A stretch of DNA of 64,000 bases. It comes from Phenylobacterium sp. (GTDB lineage: Bacteria; Pseudomonadota; Alphaproteobacteria; Caulobacterales; Caulobacteraceae). Below the pieces are notes generated by a model, which saw only the letters and a list, made by a program, of their open reading frames with translations, searched no databases and had not been told where the DNA came from. This document shows, piece by piece, positions 48,917-57,534 of the stretch. How positions within the stretch are numbered: position 1 is the stretch's first letter; each line of letters begins with the position of its first letter. The position numbers and the translations under genes were made by a program. The stretch is taken from contig NZ_SCVD01000025.1 of the NCBI RefSeq assembly GCF_004297125.1, forward strand, positions 124,001 through 188,000, in the 5' to 3' direction.

Positions 48917-50397
48917 CAGAACTCGTTCCAGTCGCCCTGGCCGCCCACCGCCGCGCGGAGCTTGCGCTGCAGGGCCGGCGCATCGGCGCGCGGGCGTTCG
49001 CTCGCGGAGGGCCGGGCCGGCGCCGCGGCCCGGTCACCCACATCGAAGCGCGCCACCAGCTGGCCGAGTTCGACGGCTTCACGCCTGAGCTGAGCCGAGG
49101 CCGCCGTGGCTTCCTCGACCATGGCGGCGTTCTGCTGCGTCACCTGGTCCATCTGATTGACGGCCGTGTTCACCTCACCAAGGCCGGTCGACTGCTCCCG
49201 GGCCGACTGGGCGATCTCCGACACCAGCCCGTCGATGGTGGCGACCCGCTCGACGATAGCCGTCAGCGCGTGGCCGGTGTCGGTCACCAGCTTCACGCCC
49301 CGGTCGACCTGGGCGCCGGACGACGAGATGAGGGTCTTGATCTCCTTGGCCGCCTCGGCCGAGCGCTGGGCCAGAGCCCGGACTTCCTGGGCGACGACGG
49401 CGAAACCCCTGCCCGCTTCCCCGGCCCGCGCCGCTTCGACGCCGGCGTTCAGCGCCAGAAGATTGGTCTGGAAGGCGATCTCGTCGATCACCCCGATGAT
49501 GTTGGAGATCTTGGCCGAGCTCTGCTGGATGTCGTGGATCGCGGAGACCGCGTCGCGGACGACGTCGCCCGACCGCTCGGCTTCCGTCCGCGCCCCGGAC
49601 GCTACCTCGGAGGCCTCCTTCGCGCCCTCGGCGCTGCGTTTGACGGTGGCGGTGATCTCGTCCAGCGCCGCGGCGGTCTCCTCCAGGCTGGCCGCCTGCT
49701 GCTCGGTGCGGCGCGACAGGTCGTCCGAGGCCGTCGAGATCTCGTCGGCCCCGCTGCGGATCGCCGCGGTGGTGCTGAGGACCGACGCCATGGCGGAACG
49801 CAGGCTGGACGCCGTGCTGTTGAAGTCCTCCTTGATCCGCGCGTAGGACCCCTGGAAGTCGGCGGTGATGCTGGCGGTGAGGTCGCCCTCGGAGAGACGC
49901 TTCAGTCCGTCGCCCAGGGTGGAAACGACGGTGGACTGTTCCTTCTCGGTCGCCGCCCGGTCGGCGTCGTTCTGCATGCGCTCATGCTCGGTGGCGGTGA
50001 TGTCGGTGGCGAACTTCACGACCCGCACGGGCTTGCCCGCCGGATCCAGGACAGGGTTGTACGACGCCTGGATCCAGACCTCGCGGCCACCCTTGCCGAT
50101 GCGGCGGAACTTGGTGGCGACGAACTCGCCCCGGTTCAGGGTCTGCCAGAACTCGCGATAGGCGGGGCCGCTCGCTTCCTGCGGGTCGACGAATATGGCG
50201 TGCCGGCGGCCGACGACTTCGCTCTCCACATATCCCAGGGCGTCCAGGAAGTTCTTGTTGGCGCGGATGATCGTGCCGTCGAGTTCGAACTCGATCACGG
50301 CCTGCGACCGTTCGATCGCCGCGACCATGCCTTCGAGGCTGCGAACGTGGGCCGCCTCCGCCTTCCTGGCGTCCGACGCCCCCCCAAACAGCTTCAT
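48916..50397 (-). CDS. Cytoplasmic PAS-domain chemoreceptor (methyl-accepting protein)
   Basis: ATG 50397 is preceded by AGGAGG (50405-50410) 7 nt away. The 493-residue protein has no TM helix. Residues about 20-145 form a PAS domain (VIEFELDGTIIRANKNFLDA, HAIFVDPQEASG, then REVWIQASYNPVLDPAGKP), followed by a HAMP-like segment and the long coiled-coil signalling domain with the hairpin tip IGVIDEIAFQTNLLALNAGV and EAARAGEAGRGFAVVAQEVR. The C-terminal DWNEF resembles the CheR/CheB docking pentapeptide. A soluble PAS receptor usually senses redox, oxygen or small ligands. The upstream region has CtrA-like and FNR/FixK-like sites. Confidence 0.94.
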   Translation of the reverse strand: MKLFGGASDARKAEAAHVRSLEGMVAAIERSQAVIEFELDGTIIRANKNFLDALGYVESEVVGRRHAIFVDPQEASGPAYREFWQTLNRGEFVATKFRRIGKGGREVWIQASYNPVLDPAGKPVRVVKFATDITATEHERMQNDADRAATEKEQSTVVSTLGDGLKRLSEGDLTASITADFQGSYARIKEDFNSTASSLRSAMASVLSTTAAIRSGADEISTASDDLSRRTEQQAASLEETAAALDEITATVKRSAEGAKEASEVASGARTEAERSGDVVRDAVSAIHDIQQSSAKISNIIGVIDEIAFQTNLLALNAGVEAARAGEAGRGFAVVAQEVRALAQRSAEAAKEIKTLISSSGAQVDRGVKLVTDTGHALTAIVERVATIDGLVSEIAQSAREQSTGLGEVNTAVNQMDQVTQQNAAMVEEATAASAQLRREAVELGQLVARFDVGDRAAAPARPSASERPRADAPALQRKLRAAVGGQGDWNEF

Positions 50398-50474
50398 CGT
50401 CAATCCTCCTGGTTCCCCGCCAGAGCTGACGGAGAGATGCCCTCGTTGTGCGAACAGGGTTCACCCACAACCCT

Positions 50475-50489
50475 TTAACCAGGACTGAA
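50475..50489. promoter_or_regulatory. CtrA-like box upstream of the chemoreceptor
   Basis: TTAA-CCAGGAC-TGAA matches the CtrA consensus TTAA-N7-TTAA at seven of eight positions and lies 78 bp upstream of the receptor start codon, where a CtrA-activated promoter would be bound. CtrA controls many motility and chemotaxis genes in Caulobacterales. Confidence 0.4.
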
Positions 50490-50565
50490 TTGTGGGAATT
50501 GTACTTGCCCATTTTGGGTCGTTTCGCGGTTTTACCTGCGAAACCGGACAAATTGCCGCGCCGAA

Positions 50566-50579
50566 TTGATATAGGTCAA
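50566..50579. promoter_or_regulatory. FixK/FNR-type box
   Basis: TTGAT-ATAG-GTCAA matches TTGAT-N4-ATCAA with one mismatch. It lies 169 bp upstream of the chemoreceptor gene and 215 bp upstream of plsY. Such boxes bind CRP/FNR-family regulators such as FixK under low oxygen. Confidence 0.45.
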
Positions 50580-50793
50580 ATGTCGTACGCCGCTCTACTA
50601 CAACCCGCGATACGCCACATCCCGGCAGCGCATGCCAGGGGCGAGCGTCGAGCCGCCGCGATGGTTCACTTTTTGTTCTTGAGCAGAGATGTTCGGCGCG
50701 TTAGCCTGTCCGTGCGGTGCGGGACCGACCAAGGCGCCAGGAGCGCTGACGCGCCCCGTGAGCCGCGCTAGGACTCGCCCAACAGGAGGGTCC

Positions 50794-51447
50794 ATGTCCG
50801 AGTCCTTGAGCGCCACGATGATCGCCGCCGCGCTGGTCGGCGGCTATCTGCTGGGGTCCATCCCCTTCGGGGTGATCGCCACCCGGCTGGGCGGCGCGGG
50901 CGACGTGCGCTCGATCGGCTCCGGCAACATCGGGGCGACCAACGTGCTGCGGACCGGCCGCAAGGACCTGGCGGCGATCACCCTGCTGGGCGACGGCGGC
51001 AAGGGCGCGGTGGCCGTGCTGCTGGCCTGGCTGGCGACGCGTGACGGCACGGCGGAGCAGCAGGCGGTGCTGACCTCGCTGGCGGCCGGCGCGGCGTTCC
51101 TGGGCCACCTGTTCCCCGTCTGGCTGCGCTTCAAGGGCGGCAAGGGCGTGGCGACCTTCTTCGGGACCATGCTGGCGGCCGCCTGGCCGGTGGGCCTGGC
51201 GGCGGCGGCGACCTGGCTGATCGTGGCCTTCCTGTTCCGCATCTCGTCCCTCGCAGCGCTGGTGGCCGTGGCGCTGGCGCCGCTCGTGGCGCTGTGGCTA
51301 GGCCGGCCTGGAGCCATCGCGCTGCTGGCGCTGTTCATGGCGCTGCTGGTCCTGGTGCGGCATTCCGAGAACGTGCGGCGCCTGCTCAAGGGCCAGGAGC
51401 CGAAGATCGGCGGGTCCAAGACGCCCGCGGAGAGCGCCGAGGCGTGA
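50794..51447 (+). CDS. plsY: Glycerol-3-phosphate acyltransferase PlsY
   Basis: ATG 50794 follows AGGAGGG closely. The 217-residue inner-membrane protein has about five to seven TM helices and the three PlsY motifs: GSIPFGV near the N-terminus, GSGNIGATNVLRTG, and the acyl-phosphate site KGGKGVATFFG. It transfers an acyl group from acyl-phosphate to glycerol-3-phosphate, the first step of phospholipid synthesis. Its stop overlaps the dprA start (GTGA). Confidence 0.95.
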   Translation: MSESLSATMIAAALVGGYLLGSIPFGVIATRLGGAGDVRSIGSGNIGATNVLRTGRKDLAAITLLGDGGKGAVAVLLAWLATRDGTAEQQAVLTSLAAGAAFLGHLFPVWLRFKGGKGVATFFGTMLAAAWPVGLAAAATWLIVAFLFRISSLAALVAVALAPLVALWLGRPGAIALLALFMALLVLVRHSENVRRLLKGQEPKIGGSKTPAESAEA

Positions 51448-52544
51448 TCCGCGAGCTTTCCGACGCCCAGCGGCGCGACTGGCTGCGGCTGGCCCGCACC
51501 GAGAACGTGGGCGCCGTCACCTTCGACCAGCTCATCGCCCGCTTCGGCGAGGCGGCCCTGGCGCTGGCCGCCCTGCCCGACCTGGCCCGGCGCGGCGGGC
51601 GGATGGGCGGCGTCAGGATCCCTTCCGAGGCCCAGGCGGAAAAGGAGCTGGCGGATGGCGCCGCGCTGGGCGCGCGCCTGATCTGCGCGTGCGAGCCGCA
51701 GTTCCCCCAGGCGCTGGCGGCCCTGGATCCGCCCCCTCCGCTGATCTGGGTGCGAGGCGACCCCGGGCTCCTGGACCGCCAGACGGTGGCGATCGTGGGC
51801 GCGCGGGTCGCCTCCGCCGCCGGCCAGCGCTTCGCCCGCGGCCTTGCCGCCGAGCTGGGGCAGTCCGGGCACGTGATCGTCTCGGGCCTGGCGCGCGGCA
51901 TCGACGCCGCCGCGCACGAGGGTTCCCTGCCCACCGGGACCGTGGCCGTCCTGGGGGGCGGGATCGACGACATCTATCCGCCCGAGCACCGCGACCTCTA
52001 CGCCCGGATCGTCGCCCAGGGCTGCGTGGTGTCGGAGAGCGAGCCCGGCCGCACGGCGGTGGCCCGCGACTTCCCGCGCCGCAACCGCATCATCGCCGGC
52101 CTGTCCCGCGCCGTGGTGGTGGTCGAGGCCGAGTTCCGCTCCGGCTCGCTGATCACCGCGCGCCTGGCCAACGAGCAGGGCCGCGAAGTGCTGGCCGTGC
52201 CCGGCTCGCCGCTGGATCCCCGCGCCAAGGGGACCAACGACCTGATCCGCCAGGGGGCGGCGATCTGCGAGGGCGCCGAGGACGTACTTCGCGCCCTGGA
52301 GGGCATCGGCGGATTCCGCGAACCGGAGCGGACGCCGTTCCGCCATGAGCCCGTCGAGGCCGACGAGGCCTTGCGCGAACGCCTGGCCGAACTGCTGTCG
52401 CCGACCCCGGTTTCACGGGACGAGCTGGTGCGCGCCGCGCAGGCTCCCGCGCCCGCGGTTTTCGCCGCCCTGATGGAGCTGGCGCTGGCCGGAAGGGCCG
52501 ATTTGCTGCCGGGCGGCATGGTCGTGAAAGGAATAGCCCCTTAA
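51444..52544 (+). CDS. dprA: DNA-processing protein DprA
   Basis: The GTG at 51444 overlaps the plsY stop, giving VIRELSDAQRRDWLRLARTE as the start. The 366-residue protein has an N-terminal SAM-like domain, then the DprA Rossmann fold with VAIVGARVASAAGQRFARGL, VIVSGLARGIDAAAHEG and FPRRNRIIAGLSRAVVVVEA, and a C-terminal winged helix (about 305-366). It loads RecA on incoming single-stranded DNA in natural transformation. The plsY-dprA-topA order is common in Alphaproteobacteria. Confidence 0.95.
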   Translation: MIRELSDAQRRDWLRLARTENVGAVTFDQLIARFGEAALALAALPDLARRGGRMGGVRIPSEAQAEKELADGAALGARLICACEPQFPQALAALDPPPPLIWVRGDPGLLDRQTVAIVGARVASAAGQRFARGLAAELGQSGHVIVSGLARGIDAAAHEGSLPTGTVAVLGGGIDDIYPPEHRDLYARIVAQGCVVSESEPGRTAVARDFPRRNRIIAGLSRAVVVVEAEFRSGSLITARLANEQGREVLAVPGSPLDPRAKGTNDLIRQGAAICEGAEDVLRALEGIGGFREPERTPFRHEPVEADEALRERLAELLSPTPVSRDELVRAAQAPAPAVFAALMELALAGRADLLPGGMVVKGIAP

Positions 52545-52637
52545 GGGGCTGCCTCGACTGTGCGAATCCGGCCCGTTGACACGCCGCAGGGACCGCCCCC
52601 ACGTTCCGCGCTCTTTTTTGGATAGACGTAACCCTAG

Positions 52638-55295
52638 ATGAAGCTCGTCATCGTCGAGAGCCCCGCCAAGGCCAAGACCATCAACAAGTACCTTGGCTCG
52701 GACTTCAAGGTGCTCGCCTCGTACGGCCACGTCCGCGACCTTCCCGCGAAGGACGGTTCGGTGCGCCCGGACGAGGACTTCGACATGTCCTGGGAAGTCG
52801 ACGGCAAGGCCGCCAAGCGGCTGTCCGAGATCGCCGACGCGGCCAAGGGCGCGGACCGCCTGATCCTGGCCACCGACCCCGACCGCGAGGGTGAGGCCAT
52901 CTCCTGGCACGTGCTGGAGATCCTCAACAAGAAGCGTGGCCTGAAGGACCTGGCCGTCGAGCGGGTGGTGTTCAACGCCATCACCAAGACCGCCGTGACC
53001 GAGGCCATGGCCAACCCGCGCCAGCTCGACATGGAGCTGGTCGAGGCCTACCTGGCCCGCCGCGCCCTGGACTATCTGGTGGGCTTCACGCTCTCGCCGG
53101 TGCTGTGGCGCAAGCTGCCGGGGGCCCGCTCGGCCGGCCGCGTGCAGTCGGTGGCCCTGCGCATCGTCGTCGACCGCGAGCTGGAGATCGAGCGCTTCAG
53201 GACCCAGGAATACTGGACGGTCGAGGCCGAGGTCAGCGCCAACAGCGACCCCTTCACGGCCCGCCTGGCCAAGCACCAGGGCAAGCGGCTGACCAAGTTC
53301 GACCTGGGCGACGAGGCCAGCGCCTTCGCGGCCCGCGACGCGGTGAAGGCGGCGACGTTCAAGGTGGCGACCCTGGAGCGCAAGCCGGGCAAGCGCTCCC
53401 CGCCCCCGCCCTTCACCACCTCCAGCCTGCAACAGGAAGCCTCGCGCAAGCTGGGCTTCAACGCCCAGCGGACCATGCAGGCCGCCCAGAAGCTGTACGA
53501 AGGCATCGACATCGGCGGCGAGACCGTGGGTCTCATCACCTATATGCGGACCGACGGCGTGCAGACCGCGCCCGAGGCGCTGGACGAGGCGCGCGGCGTG
53601 ATCGGCGGGCTCTACGGCAAGGAATATGTGCCGGAGAAGGCGCGCATCTATTCCACCAAGGCCAAGAACGCCCAGGAGGCCCACGAGGCCATCCGCCCGA
53701 CCAGCCTGGCCCGCAACCCCGGCAAGCTGCACCTCGAAGGCGACCTGGGCCGGCTCTACGAGCTGATCTGGAAGCGGATGATCGCCTCGCAAATGGAGAG
53801 CGCGAGGGTCGAACGGACGACGATCGACCTGGAGTCCTCCGACGGCCAGACCGGCCTGCGCGCCTCGGGCGTGGTGGTGACCTTCGACGGCTACCTCGCG
53901 GTCTATGAGGAAGGCCGCGACGATCCGGACGACGAGGAAGGCGGCCGCCTGCCGCAGGTCGCCGAGGGCGCCGACGCCCAGGTCCGCGGGGCGAAGGCCG
54001 ACCAGCACTTCACTGAGCCGCCGCCGCGCTATTCCGAAGCCAGCCTGGTCAAGAAGCTGGAGGAGCTGGGCATCGGCCGGCCCTCGACCTACGCCTCGAT
54101 CCTGACCGTGCTGCGTGACCGCGCCTATGTGCGGATGGAGAAGCAGCGGTTCGTGCCCGAGGACAAGGGCCGGCTGCTGATCGCCTTCCTGGAGGAGTAT
54201 TTCCTTCGCTACGTCGAGTACGACTTCACCGCCGGGCTGGAGGAGCGCCTCGACCTGGTCTCGGCCGGCGACCTCGACTGGAAGGTGCTGCTCCGCGAAT
54301 TCTGGAACGAGTTCAACGCCAAGATCGGCGAGACCGCCGAGCTGCGGATGAGCGACGTGCTCACCGCGCTGGACAAGACGCTGGGCCCGCACCTGTTCCC
54401 GGAGAAGCCGGACGGCAGCGACCCGCGCGCCTGCCCGGTCTGCAACACCGGCCGCATGGGGCTGAAGAGCAGCAAGTACGGTCCGTTCCTCGGCTGCTCC
54501 AACTATCCGGAATGCCGCCACACCCGCCCGCTGACCGTCGCCGAAGAGGGCGAGGACGGCCCGACGGGCGACCGCGAGCTGGGGATCGACCCGGTGACCG
54601 GCGAGACCGTGTTCCTGAAGACCGGCCGCTTCGGCGTCTACGTCCAGCTGGGCGAAGGCGAGAAGCCCAAGCGCTCCAGCCTGCCCAAGGGCTGGTCGGC
54701 GCCCGACATGGACCTGGAGAAGGGCCTGCGCCTGCTGCGCCTGCCGCGCGAGGTCGGCAAGCATCCGGAGGACGGCAAGCCGATCCTGGCCGGCATTGGC
54801 CGCTTCGGCCCGTTCGTGCTGCACGAGGGCACCTACGCCAACCTGCCGAACGCCGACGAGGTGTTCGACGTGGGCGTGAACCGCGCCGTCGACCTGATCG
54901 CCACCAAGCGCGCCGGGCGTCGCGGCGGGGCGGAGGCCGCGGCGCTCAAGGACCTGGGCGCGCACCCGGTGGACGGCCAGCCGATCCGCGTGCTGTCCGG
55001 CCGCTACGGCCCCTACATCAAGCACGGCTCCACCAACGCCAACGTGCCGCGAGGTTCCGACCCGCTGTCGGTGACGCTGGAGCAGGCGGTGGCGCTGATC
55101 GCCGAGCGCGAGGCCAAGGGTGGCGGCAAGAAGGCCAAGAAGCCGGCCCGCGTGGCGAAGGCCAAGGTCGACGGAGAGGCCAAGACCACGGCCAAGAAGA
55201 AGCCGGCGGCGAAGAAGAAGGCGGCTGCGAAGAAGCCTGCGGCCGTGAAGAAGGCGTCCGCTGCCGCGATCAGCGACGACGAGACGCCGTTCTAA
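52638..55295 (+). CDS. topA: DNA topoisomerase I
   Basis: The 885-residue protein starts with the Toprim domain KLVIVESPAKAKTINKYLG and DPDREGEAISWH. The active-site tyrosine is Tyr302 in GLITYMRTDGVQ. A C-terminal zinc-binding unit (about 599-630) has CPVC...GCSNYPEC, followed by two or three further TopA C-terminal repeats (TGRFGVYVQLG, IGRFGPFVLHEG, SGRYGPYIKHG) and a Lys/Ala-rich tail of about 60 residues. It relaxes negative supercoils. It follows dprA by 93 nt. Confidence 0.97.
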   Translation: MKLVIVESPAKAKTINKYLGSDFKVLASYGHVRDLPAKDGSVRPDEDFDMSWEVDGKAAKRLSEIADAAKGADRLILATDPDREGEAISWHVLEILNKKRGLKDLAVERVVFNAITKTAVTEAMANPRQLDMELVEAYLARRALDYLVGFTLSPVLWRKLPGARSAGRVQSVALRIVVDRELEIERFRTQEYWTVEAEVSANSDPFTARLAKHQGKRLTKFDLGDEASAFAARDAVKAATFKVATLERKPGKRSPPPPFTTSSLQQEASRKLGFNAQRTMQAAQKLYEGIDIGGETVGLITYMRTDGVQTAPEALDEARGVIGGLYGKEYVPEKARIYSTKAKNAQEAHEAIRPTSLARNPGKLHLEGDLGRLYELIWKRMIASQMESARVERTTIDLESSDGQTGLRASGVVVTFDGYLAVYEEGRDDPDDEEGGRLPQVAEGADAQVRGAKADQHFTEPPPRYSEASLVKKLEELGIGRPSTYASILTVLRDRAYVRMEKQRFVPEDKGRLLIAFLEEYFLRYVEYDFTAGLEERLDLVSAGDLDWKVLLREFWNEFNAKIGETAELRMSDVLTALDKTLGPHLFPEKPDGSDPRACPVCNTGRMGLKSSKYGPFLGCSNYPECRHTRPLTVAEEGEDGPTGDRELGIDPVTGETVFLKTGRFGVYVQLGEGEKPKRSSLPKGWSAPDMDLEKGLRLLRLPREVGKHPEDGKPILAGIGRFGPFVLHEGTYANLPNADEVFDVGVNRAVDLIATKRAGRRGGAEAAALKDLGAHPVDGQPIRVLSGRYGPYIKHGSTNANVPRGSDPLSVTLEQAVALIAEREAKGGGKKAKKPARVAKAKVDGEAKTTAKKKPAAKKKAAAKKPAAVKKASAAAISDDETPF

Positions 55296-55333
55296 GACGT
55301 AGCGCTGGGCGCGGGCCGCGCTAGGGTCGCGTC

Positions 55334-56176
55334 ATGCCCAGCGCGACCCTCAACGGCCTAAACTTCCACTACGAGCGCGCGGGCTCCGGTCCGCCGCTGC
55401 TGTTCATCTCCGGCACCGGAAGCGACCTGCGGGTGACGCCGAACGTGTTCGCCTCGCCCCTGGCCAAGGCCTTCGACCTGCTGGCCTACGACCAGCGGGG
55501 CTTGGGGCGGACGGACAAGCCGGACGTCCCCTATTCCATGGCCGACTACGCCGATGACGCGGCCGCGCTCCTGGACCACGTCGGCTGGGACGAGGCCCTG
55601 GTGCTGGGCGTCTCGTTCGGCGGGATGGTGGCCCAGGAGCTGGCGCTGCGGCATCCCCGACGCGTGGAGCGGCTGGTCCTGGCCTGCACCTCGCCGGGCG
55701 GCGCGGGCGGCGCCTCCTATCCTTTCCACGAGATCGAGCACCTGAAGGGCGAGGCGCGCGCCCGCTTCCTGCTGCCCATCAGCGACACCCGCCGCGACGC
55801 CGCCTGGGCCGCGGCGCATAGCGACGAGTACGAGAAGCTGGTCGAGATGGGCGCCGCCGATCCGTTCGCCGCGGAACCTGGCCGGGCCGAAGGCGCGCAC
55901 CGGCAACTGGAGGCGCGGGAAAAGCACGACACCTGGGACCGCCTCCCGCAGATCGCCTGCCCGACAATGGTCGCCGCCGGCCGCTACGACGGCATCGCCC
56001 TCCCCGCCACCCAGGAGAAGATGGCCGAGCGCATTCCTGGTGCACAGCTGCGCTTCTTCGAGGGCGGCCACCTGTTCATGCTGCAGGACCGGGCGGCCTA
56101 TCCGGCGATGATCGCGTTCCTTACCTCCCCCGTCGCGGCAGCGACGGCGGGAGGGGGACCGCCCGCCGAGCCGTAG
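55334..56176 (+). CDS. Alpha/beta-hydrolase
   Basis: The 280-residue protein has the nucleophile elbow GVSFGGMV with Ser94, an oxyanion-hole region LLFISGTGSD, DQRGLGRTDKP, Asp in AAGRYDGIALP and the catalytic His in FFEGGHLFML. It resembles 3-oxoadipate enol-lactonase and other small esterases; the substrate is unknown. The last 18 codons lie inside a palindromic repeat element, so the C-terminus (SPVAAATAGGGPPAEP) is probably repeat-derived and not part of the fold. Confidence 0.9.
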   Translation: MPSATLNGLNFHYERAGSGPPLLFISGTGSDLRVTPNVFASPLAKAFDLLAYDQRGLGRTDKPDVPYSMADYADDAAALLDHVGWDEALVLGVSFGGMVAQELALRHPRRVERLVLACTSPGGAGGASYPFHEIEHLKGEARARFLLPISDTRRDAAWAAAHSDEYEKLVEMGAADPFAAEPGRAEGAHRQLEAREKHDTWDRLPQIACPTMVAAGRYDGIALPATQEKMAERIPGAQLRFFEGGHLFMLQDRAAYPAMIAFLTSPVAAATAGGGPPAEP

Positions 56177-56319
56177 GCGAAGAGCGGGGGGTGGAGGGGG
56201 CGAGCCCCACCTCCTGAATCTAGGACAGCCTGGCCGATCCGCAGAGCCTGAAGTTCGCCCCCTCCACCACGCCCTCTGCGGGGCGCGGTCCCCCTCCCGC
56301 CGCTGCGCGGGGGAGGTAA
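56121..56319. repeat. GC-rich palindromic element, copy 2 (MITE-like)
   Basis: This 199-bp element has terminal inverted arms: TTACCTCCCCCG at the left end and CGGGGGAGGTAA at the right, extended by GGGAGGGGGACCG/CGGTCCCCCTCCC and, inside, GGTGGAGGGGGCGA/TCGCCCCCTCCACC. A loop of about 50 bp remains. It spans the junction of two convergent genes and starts within the hydrolase gene. It encodes no protein. Confidence 0.75.
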
Positions 56320-56322
56320 GAT

Positions 56323-57480
56323 TCATCCCGCCGCCAGCTCCAGGATCTCCACGATGTCCTCCGGCCCCCGGATCGGCCGCGGGTTCGAGCGGACGCCGGC
56401 GTCGTGCATGGTGTGCTCGGCGATGGCCTGGAAGTCCTTGGGCAGGATGCCGACGCTCCGGAGGTCCGTGGGCAGGCCCAGGCCGGCCACCAGTTCGCGC
56501 ACCGCGCTGGCGGCCGGGCCGGGATAGTCCAGCAGTTCGCTGATCTGGGCCTGGGGCGCGATGGCGTCCGGGGCGCTCCACTGCAGCACCGCCGGCAGGG
56601 TGACGCACGAGGTGATCCCGTGCGGCACGCCATAGCTGCCGCCCAGGGTGTGGCCGATGGCGTGGCTGACGCCCATGCCGCGCCCGGAGCCGACGCCGCT
56701 GATCGCCAGCCACATGCCGAACTGACACTGCAGCCGGGCCTCGAGGTCCTCAGGACGGCCCCTGGTCGCTGACAGCCCCTGGGCCAGCCGCTTCAGCCCA
56801 TCGGCCGCCAGAGCGTCCGCATAGGGCGCGCGGACCGGGTGGCAGAGCTGCTCCACCGCGTGGTCGACGGCCTTCATGCCGGTGGAGGCCCAGAGGTTCG
56901 GCGGGGTCGCCAGCGTCATGGCCGGGTCGAGGACCACCGCGCGCGGCGCCAGCATGGGATGGGCGTAGCCTTCCTTCACGTGCTGGGCGGCGTCGCTGAC
57001 TCCGGCGAACGGCGTGAACTCGGCGGCCGACAGCGTGGTGGGGACGGCGATGAAGCGGATTCCGGCGGGGATCTTCGTCACGTCCACGCGGTCCGCGCCG
57101 CGACCAGCGCGATAGGCGTCGAGCTGCTCCGCGCGCTCCAGCCCGGCCCAGAGGCAGAGCTGCATCACCTTGGTGGCGTCGATCACCGAGCCGCCGCCCA
57201 GGGCCACGATCAGGTCGGCGCTCGTCCGGCGGGCTTCCGCGGCGCCACCGATCACGCCCTCGCGCGGCGAGTGGGCGCCGATCTCGGCGTAGATGCCGAC
57301 GCAAAGATCGCCCAGCGCCGTCGCGAACTCGGCGGCCAGGCCGCCGGCCAGCGAGCGGGTGGTCGTCAGGAGGATTCGGCCCGCGCCCCAGCTTTTCGCC
57401 AGTTCCGCCGCCACCTCGGCGGCGGGCCGGCCGTAGACCACCTGGTCCTGCTTCGGGAACCTGTGCGCGCCGCTGAGCAT
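56323..57480 (-). CDS. Iron-containing alcohol dehydrogenase, maleylacetate reductase-like
   Basis: ATG 57480 has GAGGAG 6 nt upstream. The 385-residue protein has the NAD-binding GGGSVIDATKVMQL, PTTLSAAEFTPFAGVSD and the metal-site histidines in MKAVDHAVEQLCHP and GVSHAIGHTLGGSYGVPHG. This combination, with the PTTLSGSE-type loop, fits maleylacetate reductase rather than a general alcohol dehydrogenase. It would reduce maleylacetate to 3-oxoadipate in aromatic degradation. The alpha/beta-hydrolase gene on the opposite side may act on 3-oxoadipate lactone, but that is only a suggestion. Confidence 0.88.
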   Translation of the reverse strand: MLSGAHRFPKQDQVVYGRPAAEVAAELAKSWGAGRILLTTTRSLAGGLAAEFATALGDLCVGIYAEIGAHSPREGVIGGAAEARRTSADLIVALGGGSVIDATKVMQLCLWAGLERAEQLDAYRAGRGADRVDVTKIPAGIRFIAVPTTLSAAEFTPFAGVSDAAQHVKEGYAHPMLAPRAVVLDPAMTLATPPNLWASTGMKAVDHAVEQLCHPVRAPYADALAADGLKRLAQGLSATRGRPEDLEARLQCQFGMWLAISGVGSGRGMGVSHAIGHTLGGSYGVPHGITSCVTLPAVLQWSAPDAIAPQAQISELLDYPGPAASAVRELVAGLGLPTDLRSVGILPKDFQAIAEHTMHDAGVRSNPRPIRGPEDIVEILELAAG

Positions 57481-57534
57481 CTTTTTCTCCTCGGCCGCGA
57501 GCCTAGCGGCCGCCTTCAGTGGTAAGCACGACCG

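Larger units (their letters stand above)
50398..50793. other. 396-bp divergent control region between the chemoreceptor and plsY genes
   Basis: The left half is AT-rich for this genome. It holds a CtrA-like site (50475-50489) and a FixK/FNR-like box (50566-50579). The right half is GC-rich up to the plsY ribosome-binding site (AGGAGGG, just upstream of 50794). The frames here look non-coding. Confidence 0.5.
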
